Assembly: GCA_041398245.1 (NCBI GenBank)
Contig: JAWKVC010000001.1
Span: 124,001 to 188,000, forward strand
Direction of reading: 5' to 3'
Source of the DNA: UBA7672 sp041398245
GTDB lineage: Bacteria > Pseudomonadota > Alphaproteobacteria > Caulobacterales > Hyphomonadaceae
DNA: 64,000 nt
Part shown: one piece after another, positions 15,041-22,726 of the stretch
Position numbering within the stretch: the stretch's first letter is position 1
Layout: every line of letters starts with the position of its first letter
Notes under the pieces: model-generated
Seen by the model: only the letters and a program-made list of their open reading frames with translations
Databases searched by the model: none
What the model was told of the DNA's origin: nothing
Made by a program: the position numbers and the translations under genes

Positions 15041-15619
15041 CTACTTCCTCCAGCCGGCAAGGACAGACTCCGCGGCTGCATCGAGTTCAGCCTCGGTCCA
15101 CTTTCGCCCCTTCATCTCTGCCTTCAATAGATAGCTGACCGGAGCCATGAACAGACTGCCGAGAAGATCCGGCGGCAGGTTCTTGAAGTCGCCGGAGGCT
15201 ATGCCCGCCCGACGCAGGTCGTTGACCATGCGCGCGACTGCACGACCCGCCTCGCCGCCTTCGCGTTCGGCCAGTGCGGATTCGGCAAAGCGCTGACCAA
15301 ACGCGAATGCGTCCTTGTTGGCGCGGTAGGCGAGATAGATCGCCCGCCAGGCGCGCTTGAGACGCTCGGGCGGCGCGATGGACGTATCGAGACCAGCTGC
15401 AGCGTCGATGAAGACTTCCTGCTTCATCTGCCGGTACGCGGCGATGAGGAGATCGTCCTTGCTTTCGAAGTGCCGATAAAGCGTGCCCTCCGCTACGCCC
15501 GCTTCAGCGGCAATGGCGGCAGTCGTGGCGGCAGCCATGCCCTCACGCGCGACGATGCGGGCGGCTGCCTGCATCAGTTTCGCGCGCGTGGCGGCGCCTA
15601 GGGCGGTGGGCGTACTCAT
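15041..15619 (-). CDS. TetR/AcrR family transcriptional regulator
   Basis: A 192-residue one-component repressor. The N-terminal helix-turn-helix is clear (LMQAAARIVAREGMAAATTAAIAAEAGVAEGTLYRHFESKDDLLIAAYRQM, residues about 12-62), followed by an all-helical ligand domain. The start MSTPTALG at 15619 was chosen; upstream in-frame codons read into the divergent DUF429 promoter. It is convergent with the oxidoreductase, whose promoter holds a 17-bp palindrome that could be its operator. The ligand is unknown. Confidence 0.9.
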   Translation of the reverse strand: MSTPTALGAATRAKLMQAAARIVAREGMAAATTAAIAAEAGVAEGTLYRHFESKDDLLIAAYRQMKQEVFIDAAAGLDTSIAPPERLKRAWRAIYLAYRANKDAFAFGQRFAESALAEREGGEAGRAVARMVNDLRRAGIASGDFKNLPPDLLGSLFMAPVSYLLKAEMKGRKWTEAELDAAAESVLAGWRK

Positions 15620-15723
15620 GTGAAGCAGGGCGCCTGCAATGCCCGGGCCTGTCAAGATTTCACGGCGCCCCAGTGACCATCCTAGGCATTGGCGCATGGC
15701 GCTTTCACGTTCACCTTCGCGCC

Positions 15724-16536
15724 ATGAGCGAAGCGCGATTCCTGGGAATCGATTTTTCCGGAGGGGCCGCCCCGTGGCGGCCAACCTGTTCGCGGCCCAG
15801 TGTCTGGATCGCGGTCCTCGAAGGGCCACGGCTGGTCAGTCTCACGCCCGTTCAGGACCTCCCCGGCGAGTGTGGGCCATTTGAACGACTCGCCAACCTT
15901 CTTGGCGAGGGCCGCTACCGCGCGGCGGGCATCGACGCACCATTCGCCCTGCCGGCTCGGCATATGCCGCCTGGAGGGCATGCGCAGCTGTTGAGAGATG
16001 TCGCCGCCATCCCTGCTGCAGGTGACCGGCCGTTCCCACGCGGACCCGACCTGATCGCCCTGGCGCATCGTTATGCGCCGCAGGAGACGGCCAAACCGCA
16101 TCGCGAAACCGAGCGGCAGTGGAGCGCGGCCAATCCGCGGTCTGCGCTGTGGTGGAAACCCCGAGGGGGCGCGCCATTCGCCGCGGCGTGCCTGACCCTG
16201 CTGGCGAAAGCCAAGCGGCCTATATGGCCGTGGAAGGACGCGCAGGGGATGCTGGTCGAAGCGTTCCCGGCTGCACAGCTGCGTACGTGGGACTTGCCGC
16301 ACACGAACTATGCCGCACCCGAGGAAAGGAAGGCGCGCGGCGCGGTTATCGCCCATCTCGAGGAGAAACGGCAATTGATGCTCGAACCCATGGATCGCAA
16401 GCGGATGCTCGCGTCAGCCGACGCACTCGACGCAGTGATCGCAGCATTTGGCGCCCGCGCGGCAGCGAACCGCACGCTCGCAAAGGAAATGCCGGTGACC
16501 TGGAAAGTGGAAGGCGCAATTGCCGTCCACATCTAG
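15724..16536 (+). CDS. DUF429 domain protein (predicted RNase H-fold nuclease)
   Basis: A 270-residue protein starting MSEARFLGIDFSGG. The DUF429 core has an RNase H-like fold; the acidic positions GIDFSGG, AAGIDAPFALP and ASADALDAVIAAFGARA are seen in order and would hold metal ions. EAFPAAQLRTW is another conserved strand. It lies divergent from the TetR gene and ahead of a GNAT gene by about 40 bases. The enzymatic activity of the family is predicted, not proven. Confidence 0.8.
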   Translation: MSEARFLGIDFSGGAAPWRPTCSRPSVWIAVLEGPRLVSLTPVQDLPGECGPFERLANLLGEGRYRAAGIDAPFALPARHMPPGGHAQLLRDVAAIPAAGDRPFPRGPDLIALAHRYAPQETAKPHRETERQWSAANPRSALWWKPRGGAPFAAACLTLLAKAKRPIWPWKDAQGMLVEAFPAAQLRTWDLPHTNYAAPEERKARGAVIAHLEEKRQLMLEPMDRKRMLASADALDAVIAAFGARAAANRTLAKEMPVTWKVEGAIAVHI

Positions 16537-16575
16537 CGTTTTCCCCTACCCGCACAGCCGGAGTTAGATCGTAGC

Positions 16576-17016
16576 ATGACACTCACCATTCGCCCTCTGG
16601 AAATTGCTGACCACGAACAATGGCAGAAGCTTTGGCGCGGCTATCTGGAATTCTACGATACCTCACTGTCACAGGACGTGACCAACCTTACCTGGACGCG
16701 CATTCTCGATCCCGAAGCGCCCATCCATGGACTTTGCGCAGACGATGGCGCCGGAAATGTGCTGGGGATCGTCCACTACCTTTTCCATCCCGTGACATGG
16801 GCGGCAGGTCCACGCTGTTATCTTGAGGACCTGTTCACAGCTCCGGAGGCGCGTGGACGCGGCGTCGGCCGTGCGCTGATCGAGGCCGTTTACCGCGCGG
16901 CGGATGCGCGGGGCGCGGATCAGGTCTACTGGCTGACACAGCAGTTCAACGCTACAGCGCGGCAACTCTACGATCAGGTTGCGACAGCGACTCCCTTCAT
17001 CAAATACCGCCGATGA
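16576..17016 (+). CDS. GNAT family N-acetyltransferase
   Basis: A 146-residue acetyltransferase using acetyl-CoA. The CoA-binding motif A is visible as LEDLFTAPEARGRGVGRALIEAVYRAADARG (about residues 82-112), followed by VYWLTQQFNATARQLYDQVA, which holds the family Asn and Tyr. The substrate, a small amine or a protein N-terminus, cannot be told. It ends 150 bases before the LuxI-type gene on the same strand, from which it is separated by a palindrome. Confidence 0.88.
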   Translation: MTLTIRPLEIADHEQWQKLWRGYLEFYDTSLSQDVTNLTWTRILDPEAPIHGLCADDGAGNVLGIVHYLFHPVTWAAGPRCYLEDLFTAPEARGRGVGRALIEAVYRAADARGADQVYWLTQQFNATARQLYDQVATATPFIKYRR

Positions 17017-17060
17017 TCGCCAGCAGCGGTTCGCCGACAGCATGTGTCCATCAAATTTTA

Positions 17061-17073
17061 CAACCTAAGGTTG
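17061..17073 (+). promoter_or_regulatory. 13-bp palindrome upstream of the LuxI-type synthase
   Basis: CAACCT-A-AGGTTG, flanked by T-rich DNA (TTTTA before, CTTTT after), 93 bases upstream of the synthase start. It is shorter than a classical lux box of 18-20 bp, but no other operator-like element is present, and it may bind a LuxR-type or other regulator. Confidence 0.4.
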
Positions 17074-17165
17074 CTTTTGATCGAGATCGCATCAATAGTC
17101 CCGTCCTGAACCTAATGGTGGCGCTGGCAAGATCAGCGGCTTTCGTTCGGGTTGGGGAAATCGCC

Positions 17166-18071
17166 ATGATCCACGCCGTTACGCTGGCGAACCAACATTT
17201 TTATGCGCGGCAACTCGATCAGATGTTTCGCATGCGCCACGCCTTCTATGTCGAAGGACACGGATGGTCCGGCCTCGCCTCTCGCGATGGACGGGAAACA
17301 GACGAGTTCGATGACGAACAAGCTGTCTACCTGATGAGTCTCGACCCGTTCGGGGATGTCGCTGCATCCGTGCGGTTGAACCCGACATTGGGACCAACAT
17401 TGCTCAAGAAATTTGCCGACTGGTCAGATGAAGCTCTGCCCGAACTCGAAAGCGTCTGGGACATCTCCCGCTGGATCGCGGCACCACAACACAGGCGGAA
17501 GGACAACCCACGCTGGCCATCGAACCATCAGCGCGAACTGATGGTGGGCATACTCGAGTTTTGCCTGTCCCGCGGACTGACGCATCTGACCATGCTAGCT
17601 GAAAAGCGCCTGGCCGAACGGATCGCAGCCTATGGTTGGCCGCTCCGCTACCTCGGAGCGCCACAGGAGTATGAGGGCGGCAAAGGCGTAGCGGTCGCGG
17701 CCGAAATCGAGGTGGGCCAACACGTTCTGACTTTGACGCGCGCCAAGACCGGCGTCATGGACACAATGTTGATCGAACTGGATCCCCGGCAGGCGGCTCC
17801 CAACGGACCAACGGGAGGAGCGGTATCTGCATCTGAAGAGATGCAGCATCTTGCCGCCGAGATCGGTGTAGACCGGCTGCGCAAGCTCGTACGGGCCATC
17901 GCGACAAACCTTGTCCACGACAGCGATCGTCCACGCGCAATCGAACTGGTTGGCGCCATCAATCGATTGGTCGAAGCGGCCGGCCTTTCCCTCGAAGGCG
18001 GGGATGACCGTTCAACATCTGCGCTTGTTTTGCCGGAGCAACCCCGCAGCCGTACAACTGCGGCCAGCTGA
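17166..18071 (+). CDS. LuxI-family autoinducer (acyl-homoserine lactone) synthase with C-terminal extension
   Basis: Predicted to join an acyl group to S-adenosylmethionine and release an acyl-homoserine lactone. Conserved LuxI residues are in place: R24 and F27 (FRMRHAFYVE), W34, E44, D46 and D49 (ETDEFDD), R70 (VAASVRLNPT), F83 and R102. D99 replaces the usual Glu in the VWDISRW motif. Family members are 190-230 residues; this one is 301, with about 100 further residues (200-301) including a helical segment EEMQHLAAEIGVDRLRKLVRAI of no known domain. No LuxR gene is in the window. ATG 17166 matches the family start; in-frame upstream codons are untranslated leader. Confidence 0.82.
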   Translation: MIHAVTLANQHFYARQLDQMFRMRHAFYVEGHGWSGLASRDGRETDEFDDEQAVYLMSLDPFGDVAASVRLNPTLGPTLLKKFADWSDEALPELESVWDISRWIAAPQHRRKDNPRWPSNHQRELMVGILEFCLSRGLTHLTMLAEKRLAERIAAYGWPLRYLGAPQEYEGGKGVAVAAEIEVGQHVLTLTRAKTGVMDTMLIELDPRQAAPNGPTGGAVSASEEMQHLAAEIGVDRLRKLVRAIATNLVHDSDRPRAIELVGAINRLVEAAGLSLEGGDDRSTSALVLPEQPRSRTTAAS

Positions 18072-18121
18072 TCACCCGAAGTATCCACACACCCGCCAGC
18101 AGACATATCGACGAAATAGAA

Positions 18122-18147
18122 ACAGCCCGGCCGAAAGGCCGGGCTGT
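18122..18147 (-). terminator. Rho-independent terminator of the OmpA-family gene
   Basis: A perfect 11-bp stem ACAGCCCGGCC (18122-18132) and GGCCGGGCTGT (18137-18147) closed by a GAAA/TTTC tetraloop, followed on the minus strand by TTCTATTTCG. It is 27 bases beyond the ompA stop, and it also lies downstream of the convergent synthase gene. Confidence 0.85.
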
Positions 18148-18173
18148 CCCTCGTTCTGATACGAAAGACCGTA

Positions 18174-19346
18174 TTAGCGGCCGATCGTGATCTGCACCTG
18201 AGCACGGCGGTTCAGCGGCTCGCGGGTACCGTCCGGACGCGGCTCAGCCGGTTCGGATTCACCCTTGGCTTCCGTGGAGATGACCGACTCGGACACGCCA
18301 GCGGCGACCAGAGCAGCCTTCACGGAGTCAGCGCGACGCTGGGACAAGCGTTCGTTGTAGGCCGCGCCACCCGACGAGTCGGTGTGACCCACAACCGAAG
18401 TGACCGTCACACTGCAACCACCCGTCTTGGCGCGCGCCACAGCGGCGTTGATCGTGTCCTGGTTGACCGAGGTGAGATCCGAACGATCCCACTCGAAGTA
18501 CACGACGAACGGAGCCGGCTGCTGCGAGCACGTCTGGGCTTGCTGCTGCTCCAGGGTCGGAGGCGGAGGCGGAGCCGGAGGCGGCGGAGGCGGAGGCGGC
18601 GGCGGGGGTGGAGGCGGCGGCGGAGGCGGCGGGGGCGGCGGAGCCGGAGGCGGCGGGGCCGCAAACTGCCAACGCAGACCAACCGAGATCGTATGGTCGT
18701 TGTAGGAGCCCTCATAGTCGCCATCGAGGCCGGTGTAAGCCAGTTCCGGCGCGTCGAGGTAGGTATAACCGACGTCGAGCGTCAGTTGGTCGCCCATCTT
18801 GATGCCGAAGCCAGCAAGAGCGTTCCAGGCATAGGATGTGTCGCTGTCGTCAAAACCGTTTGCCGGGTTGCCGGAACCCGTCGAGTAGAGCGTGGCGACG
18901 CGCGTATCAACGCGAGCAGCGCCAAGACCAATGCCGAGATAAGGCTGGACGCTGCCTTCACGGTTGAAGTCCTGAATGACGTTGAACATCAGATTCGTGA
19001 CACGGGTCGAACCCGCGCCGTTGGGACCCGTCGTGCCCGCCGGTTGCAGGCCGAGGAAGCTGTCCGGAACCTCAAGTTTCACGTTGCGATAGCCGGCGAC
19101 GCCTTCGAGGCGGATGCCGTTGTCGAAACCGTAGCCAATGCCGAGACCAAACGCCGGATCAACTTCCGGGTTTGCCCGAACGTCGACGCGGCCATTGGCT
19201 GCGCCAGACGAAGCATCGATATCTTCCAGGCCATCAACGACAAGGCCAGCCTTGCCTAGACCATACCACCCTTCCTGGGCGTAGGCCGTTGCGCCTGCAG
19301 ACACCATGGTGGCGGCCGCTGTGGCGCACAATAGTGCTCTTTTCAT
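18174..19346 (-). CDS. OmpA family outer-membrane protein with polyproline linker
   Basis: A 390-residue envelope protein: signal peptide MKRALLCATAAATMVSAGATAYAQ, an eight-stranded beta-barrel domain (about 24-235), a linker of about 35 residues that is nearly all proline, and a C-terminal OmpA peptidoglycan-binding domain (YFEWDRSDLTSVNQDTI; HTDSSGGAAYNERLSQRRADSVKAAL; NRRAQVQI). It anchors the outer membrane to the cell wall. The start at ATG 19346 directly opens the signal peptide. The polyproline run would require EF-P for translation. It is followed by a strong terminator, as expected for an abundant protein. Confidence 0.93.
   Translation of the reverse strand: MKRALLCATAAATMVSAGATAYAQEGWYGLGKAGLVVDGLEDIDASSGAANGRVDVRANPEVDPAFGLGIGYGFDNGIRLEGVAGYRNVKLEVPDSFLGLQPAGTTGPNGAGSTRVTNLMFNVIQDFNREGSVQPYLGIGLGAARVDTRVATLYSTGSGNPANGFDDSDTSYAWNALAGFGIKMGDQLTLDVGYTYLDAPELAYTGLDGDYEGSYNDHTISVGLRWQFAAPPPPAPPPPPPPPPPPPPPPPPPPPPPAPPPPPTLEQQQAQTCSQQPAPFVVYFEWDRSDLTSVNQDTINAAVARAKTGGCSVTVTSVVGHTDSSGGAAYNERLSQRRADSVKAALVAAGVSESVISTEAKGESEPAEPRPDGTREPLNRRAQVQITIGR
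18554..18662 (-). repeat. GGC/GGN low-complexity tract encoding polyproline
   Basis: About 108 bases in which the plus strand is almost pure GGC/GGA/GGG triplets, encoding a proline run with a few alanines in the OmpA linker. Such tracts vary in length by slippage and are easily mis-assembled, so the exact count should be treated with caution. Confidence 0.9.
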
Positions 19347-19753
19347 TACCGTTCCCCTTGTCCAAAGGCATTCCCCGGCGTCCGTGGGCCGGCGCCGAGA
19401 CATAAACGCGGTCGCCCCGCATTCTGATCCCGCGTTACACGCTTTTTTTCGCATTGGCGATACGAGCGGGAACCCGGAAACAGCCCTTTCCTGCATTTTC
19501 GGTCGGATCGGGGCGGCAGGGCAACAACGTTTCCTGTTTGCAATGCCCGGCGCAGGCTTTCCTGCCTCAGACCCGAAGCAAATTCGCGCAAAAGGTCATA
19601 TCGATTCGGTCCAAAACGCTCGCTGGGCGCAAACAGGCCGAAACGTAACACCTGCACGACAGTCGAGCCGTCTACGGACGGAATCGTTTGTCACCTCCAA
19701 CCCCGCAGGGGAATCGGATCACCTCGATTCTGATGGCTGAGCCAGCAGCCCGG
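19347..19753. other. 407-base gap: leader of the OmpA gene and DNA downstream of yaiI
   Basis: No convincing coding frame was seen. The half next to 19346 should hold the promoter and 5' leader of the OmpA-family gene. The other half lies downstream of yaiI. I saw no tRNA, riboswitch or strong hairpin. Confidence 0.5.
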
Positions 19754-20206
19754 CTAGCCGGCCTTACGCTTGGCCCGGCCAATCGCCCCATCGAGGGCGG
19801 AAAGGAAGGCGGACCGGTCCTTCTGCGAAAATGGCTTCGGGCCGGACGTAATTTCGCCAAAGGAGCGCAGGTGCTCCATCAGGCCGCGGGTCGCCAAAGC
19901 GGCCCCGATCATGTCCGCAGTAAAGACCTTCGCCGTGGGCGAAACGGCTTCGGCGCCCCGTCCAAGGGCGCGGGCAGCAAGGGGAATATCGTTGGTTACA
20001 ACCACATCGCCGTGGGCGGCGCGTTCCGCGATCCAGTTGTCAGCCTGGTCGGCCCCTGCATCGACCAGGACGAAGCGGATCCGGGGTTCGGTTGGCGTCC
20101 GGATATATGAATTGGCGACGACGAACACGTCCCAGCCGACGCGGCGCGCGACCTTGTAGATCTCTTCCTTCACGGGGCAGGCGTCTGCATCGACATAGAT
20201 GGGCAT
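19754..20206 (-). CDS. YaiI/UPF0178 (DUF188) family protein
   Basis: A 150-residue protein with a PIN-like fold. The family signatures are the opening MPIYVDADACPVKEEIYKVA, the central VDAGADQADNWIAERA, and GDVVVTNDIPLAARAL, with conserved Asp residues that suggest a nuclease-type metal site. No activity has been proven for the family. ATG 20206 was chosen over an upstream in-frame ATG because family members begin exactly here. It diverges from the dihaem protein gene. Confidence 0.9.
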   Translation of the reverse strand: MPIYVDADACPVKEEIYKVARRVGWDVFVVANSYIRTPTEPRIRFVLVDAGADQADNWIAERAAHGDVVVTNDIPLAARALGRGAEAVSPTAKVFTADMIGAALATRGLMEHLRSFGEITSGPKPFSQKDRSAFLSALDGAIGRAKRKAG

Positions 20207-20319
20207 GCGTGCGGATTGGACGTGGACGCTAGGGAAGTCCAGCCAGCCTCGCGAGGGCGTGTACGGCGCTTTGATCCCGATCAAGCACTAGGCCGGGCCG
20301 ACGCTACGAAACTGCGTTC

Positions 20320-21540
20320 ATGAGGCTTCAAAAGCTGGGCATAGTGATCGCGCAATGGAAAGCACGCAGAACAATCGTGCTCGCCGCCATTGCCGCACTT
20401 TGTCTGTCGGCATTCGCAGCGGGGCAGACGCTGGATGCGCAAACGCCCAGCCCGCACCAGCAACAGCACACCGGCAACTCGACTGACGCCTACCAGTGGA
20501 CACTTCCGTCCTGGATATCGGCGCCGCCGGAGCCACCTACCAATCCGGTGACAGTCGCAAAGGTAGAACTCGGGCGCAGGCTTTTCTACGACGGGCGTCT
20601 AGCTGCAGATGGAATGCGATCATGCGCCAGTTGTCACCAGCAGGAGCGCGGTTTCTCGGACGGATCTCCATTTTCGTGGGGCGTGACGGGCCAACTCACA
20701 GCGCGGAATACGCCGGCGCTCGCCAATGTCGGTTATGCGCCAACTTTGACGTGGGCCAATCCGATGATGACCTCGCTGGAGTTGCAGGCACGCTCGCCAC
20801 TGTTTGGAACGCATCCTGTCGAAATGGGGATGGCGGGACTTGAAGACGAACTCACTGTTCGCCTCGGAGCCGACCCCATCTACCAGGAGCTCTTCCCGCG
20901 TGCATTTCCGGAGGTGGGGGGCGCCATCACCGTGAGCACGATCACAGCAGCCATCGGAACTTTCGAGCGAACGTTGGTTTCGGCCACGTCACCCTATGAC
21001 GCCTGGCGGCACGGCGCACAGGGCGACGCGATTTCTGAGTCAGCGAAGCGCGGAGAGACATTGTTCTTCAGCGACCGCCTGAAATGCGGTTCTTGTCATG
21101 GCGGCCCGCATTTTTCAGGCGATGTGGGCGCGGATGGCGCGTTCCGGCCCAACTTTCAGAACAATGGACTCTACAATATCGATGGAAGTGGGGCCTATCC
21201 GGAGTCCAATCCCGGCTTGATCGCAAACACCGCCAGGCCCGAGGATATGGGCCGCTTCAAGGTGCCGAGCCTGCGCAACATCGCCGTCACCAATCCTTAC
21301 ATGCACGATGGATCGCTGCAGACGCTTGACGAGGTGCTCGATCACTACGCCGCGGGCGGGCGCTTGATTCCAGCGGGCAGCGCCAATGCGGGCGATGGAC
21401 GCGCCAGCCCATTGAAGAGTCCGTTGGTGACAGGCTTTCAATTGTCGGCGCAAGAGCGCGCCGACCTGATCGCTTTTCTCGAGGCTCTGACCGACGAAAG
21501 CTTCCTGACGGACCCGCGATTTTCGGATCCGTGGAAATGA
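20320..21540 (+). CDS. MbnH-like dihaem cytochrome c peroxidase family protein
   Basis: A 406-residue periplasmic c-type cytochrome of the MauG/CcpA superfamily. There is an N-terminal signal/anchor (about residues 17-35) and two haem-binding motifs, CASCH (102-106) and CGSCH (256-260). The segment NVGYAPTLTWANPMMTSLELQARSPLFGTHPVEMG resembles the MbnH branch, whose members oxidise a tryptophan of the partner MbnP to kynurenine to make a copper site. A late Tyr/Met-rich loop (VTNPYMHDGSLQTLDEVLDHY) is usual for the superfamily. No MbnP-like gene adjoins it, so the substrate is open. It ends six bases before a convergent gene. Confidence 0.85.
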   Translation: MRLQKLGIVIAQWKARRTIVLAAIAALCLSAFAAGQTLDAQTPSPHQQQHTGNSTDAYQWTLPSWISAPPEPPTNPVTVAKVELGRRLFYDGRLAADGMRSCASCHQQERGFSDGSPFSWGVTGQLTARNTPALANVGYAPTLTWANPMMTSLELQARSPLFGTHPVEMGMAGLEDELTVRLGADPIYQELFPRAFPEVGGAITVSTITAAIGTFERTLVSATSPYDAWRHGAQGDAISESAKRGETLFFSDRLKCGSCHGGPHFSGDVGADGAFRPNFQNNGLYNIDGSGAYPESNPGLIANTARPEDMGRFKVPSLRNIAVTNPYMHDGSLQTLDEVLDHYAAGGRLIPAGSANAGDGRASPLKSPLVTGFQLSAQERADLIAFLEALTDESFLTDPRFSDPWK

Positions 21541-21546
21541 GCCCCG

Positions 21547-22644
21547 TCAGTTTGGCTTGGGCAGAAGCTGGCCCTGTTTCACCTCGTCTGCGCCCACCGG
21601 CAGATCGATGCGCAGGCCATCGAAACCGACCACCCATTGATCAACCGGACGCACCGCAGCAACACCGGCAAAATAGGGCGGCATGTTCACCTGCGCTGAA
21701 GGAACATGGTGCGTGTAGACCAGCAATTTCACACCGGCGTCGTTGGCCATCTGCGCAGCTTCAACCGGTGTTGCGTGATAGTCGGGAATATCCCCGAGCA
21801 GCTTGGCAAGCCGGGCGTTGCCCTGCCCTTGCGCCTGCTGGGCCGCGACGCCGATCATATTCGCTGCAAGGGATTCAGAAACGAGGATATCAGCGCCCTT
21901 GGCGTTCTCGACGAGATTGGCCGACAGCGCCGTGTCTCCTGAAAAGACGACTGAGCGTCCTTTCCAGTCGAAGCGATACCCGACGGCAGGCCGGACCGGG
22001 TCGTGATCGACCTCGAAGGCTGTTACCGTCAGATCGCCATCGCGCAACACGACTTCTTCACCGGTGAGATCGCCGGTAAAGCCGGCGCCGAACTCGTGCG
22101 CGACCATTGGCGCAGCTGCGAGATTGATAACCGCAGCGCCATGATGCGCGAGGCGGTTCTGCGCATCGCCGCCGTAAGCGAGATTGAAGCCATCCACGAC
22201 CGGCTTCACGCCGGGCGGTCCATAGACCGGCAGCATCTGTCGCCGGCCAGCGACCATGGTCTGCATCCGGAATTCGCCAAGATCGCCGATGTGATCGGAG
22301 TGATAATGCGTCAGGAAGATTCCGGCGATGCGCGCACCCGGAAACTGCATACGGGCAAGCTGCTCCCAGCTCTCCGGACCGGTATCGATCACCCAGGCCT
22401 TGTCGCCGGCGACGACAACGGCGCAGGACTTGGCGCGGGCGGGATCCGGGAAAGGCGAGGACGTGCCGCACATGATAATCCGCAGGGCCTTACCATCGAA
22501 TACCTCTGCCATTGCGGGCGGCAGCGGGCCGGACGAAAGCGGCTCAACGGCGGGTTCGGCTGATAGCTGATCGGGTTTCAAGGTCTGCGGGCTAACGCAC
22601 CCGGCCAGCGCAACGACCGCCAAGCTGACGAAGACGCCTTTCAT
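21547..22644 (-). CDS. MBL-fold metallo-hydrolase lipoprotein
   Basis: A 365-residue exported lipoprotein: short signal ending in the lipobox LAGC, then a metallo-beta-lactamase fold. Zinc-ligand motifs are FLTHYHSDHIGDLGEF (HxHxDH), the later Asp in VVFSGDTALS and His in VYTHHVPS. The order resembles RNase Z/arylsulfatase-like MBL proteins, but export rules out tRNA processing. ATG 22644 was preferred because GGGAG lies six bases upstream and it directly opens the signal peptide. The substrate is probably an extracellular ester or phosphodiester. Confidence 0.88.
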   Translation of the reverse strand: MKGVFVSLAVVALAGCVSPQTLKPDQLSAEPAVEPLSSGPLPPAMAEVFDGKALRIIMCGTSSPFPDPARAKSCAVVVAGDKAWVIDTGPESWEQLARMQFPGARIAGIFLTHYHSDHIGDLGEFRMQTMVAGRRQMLPVYGPPGVKPVVDGFNLAYGGDAQNRLAHHGAAVINLAAAPMVAHEFGAGFTGDLTGEEVVLRDGDLTVTAFEVDHDPVRPAVGYRFDWKGRSVVFSGDTALSANLVENAKGADILVSESLAANMIGVAAQQAQGQGNARLAKLLGDIPDYHATPVEAAQMANDAGVKLLVYTHHVPSAQVNMPPYFAGVAAVRPVDQWVVGFDGLRIDLPVGADEVKQGQLLPKPN

Positions 22645-22726
22645 GCCCTGCTCCCATGCCAATTGTTTCCTCTGCTAACAGGCAGAAATTGGCACGGCAA
22701 ATGCAAATTTCGACAAGAAGGCCGCC

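Noticed and set aside
18400..18705. Plus-strand frame encoding a long glycine run
   Set aside because: It is the complement of the OmpA polyproline linker. Poly-Gly here is only the antisense of CCN codons.
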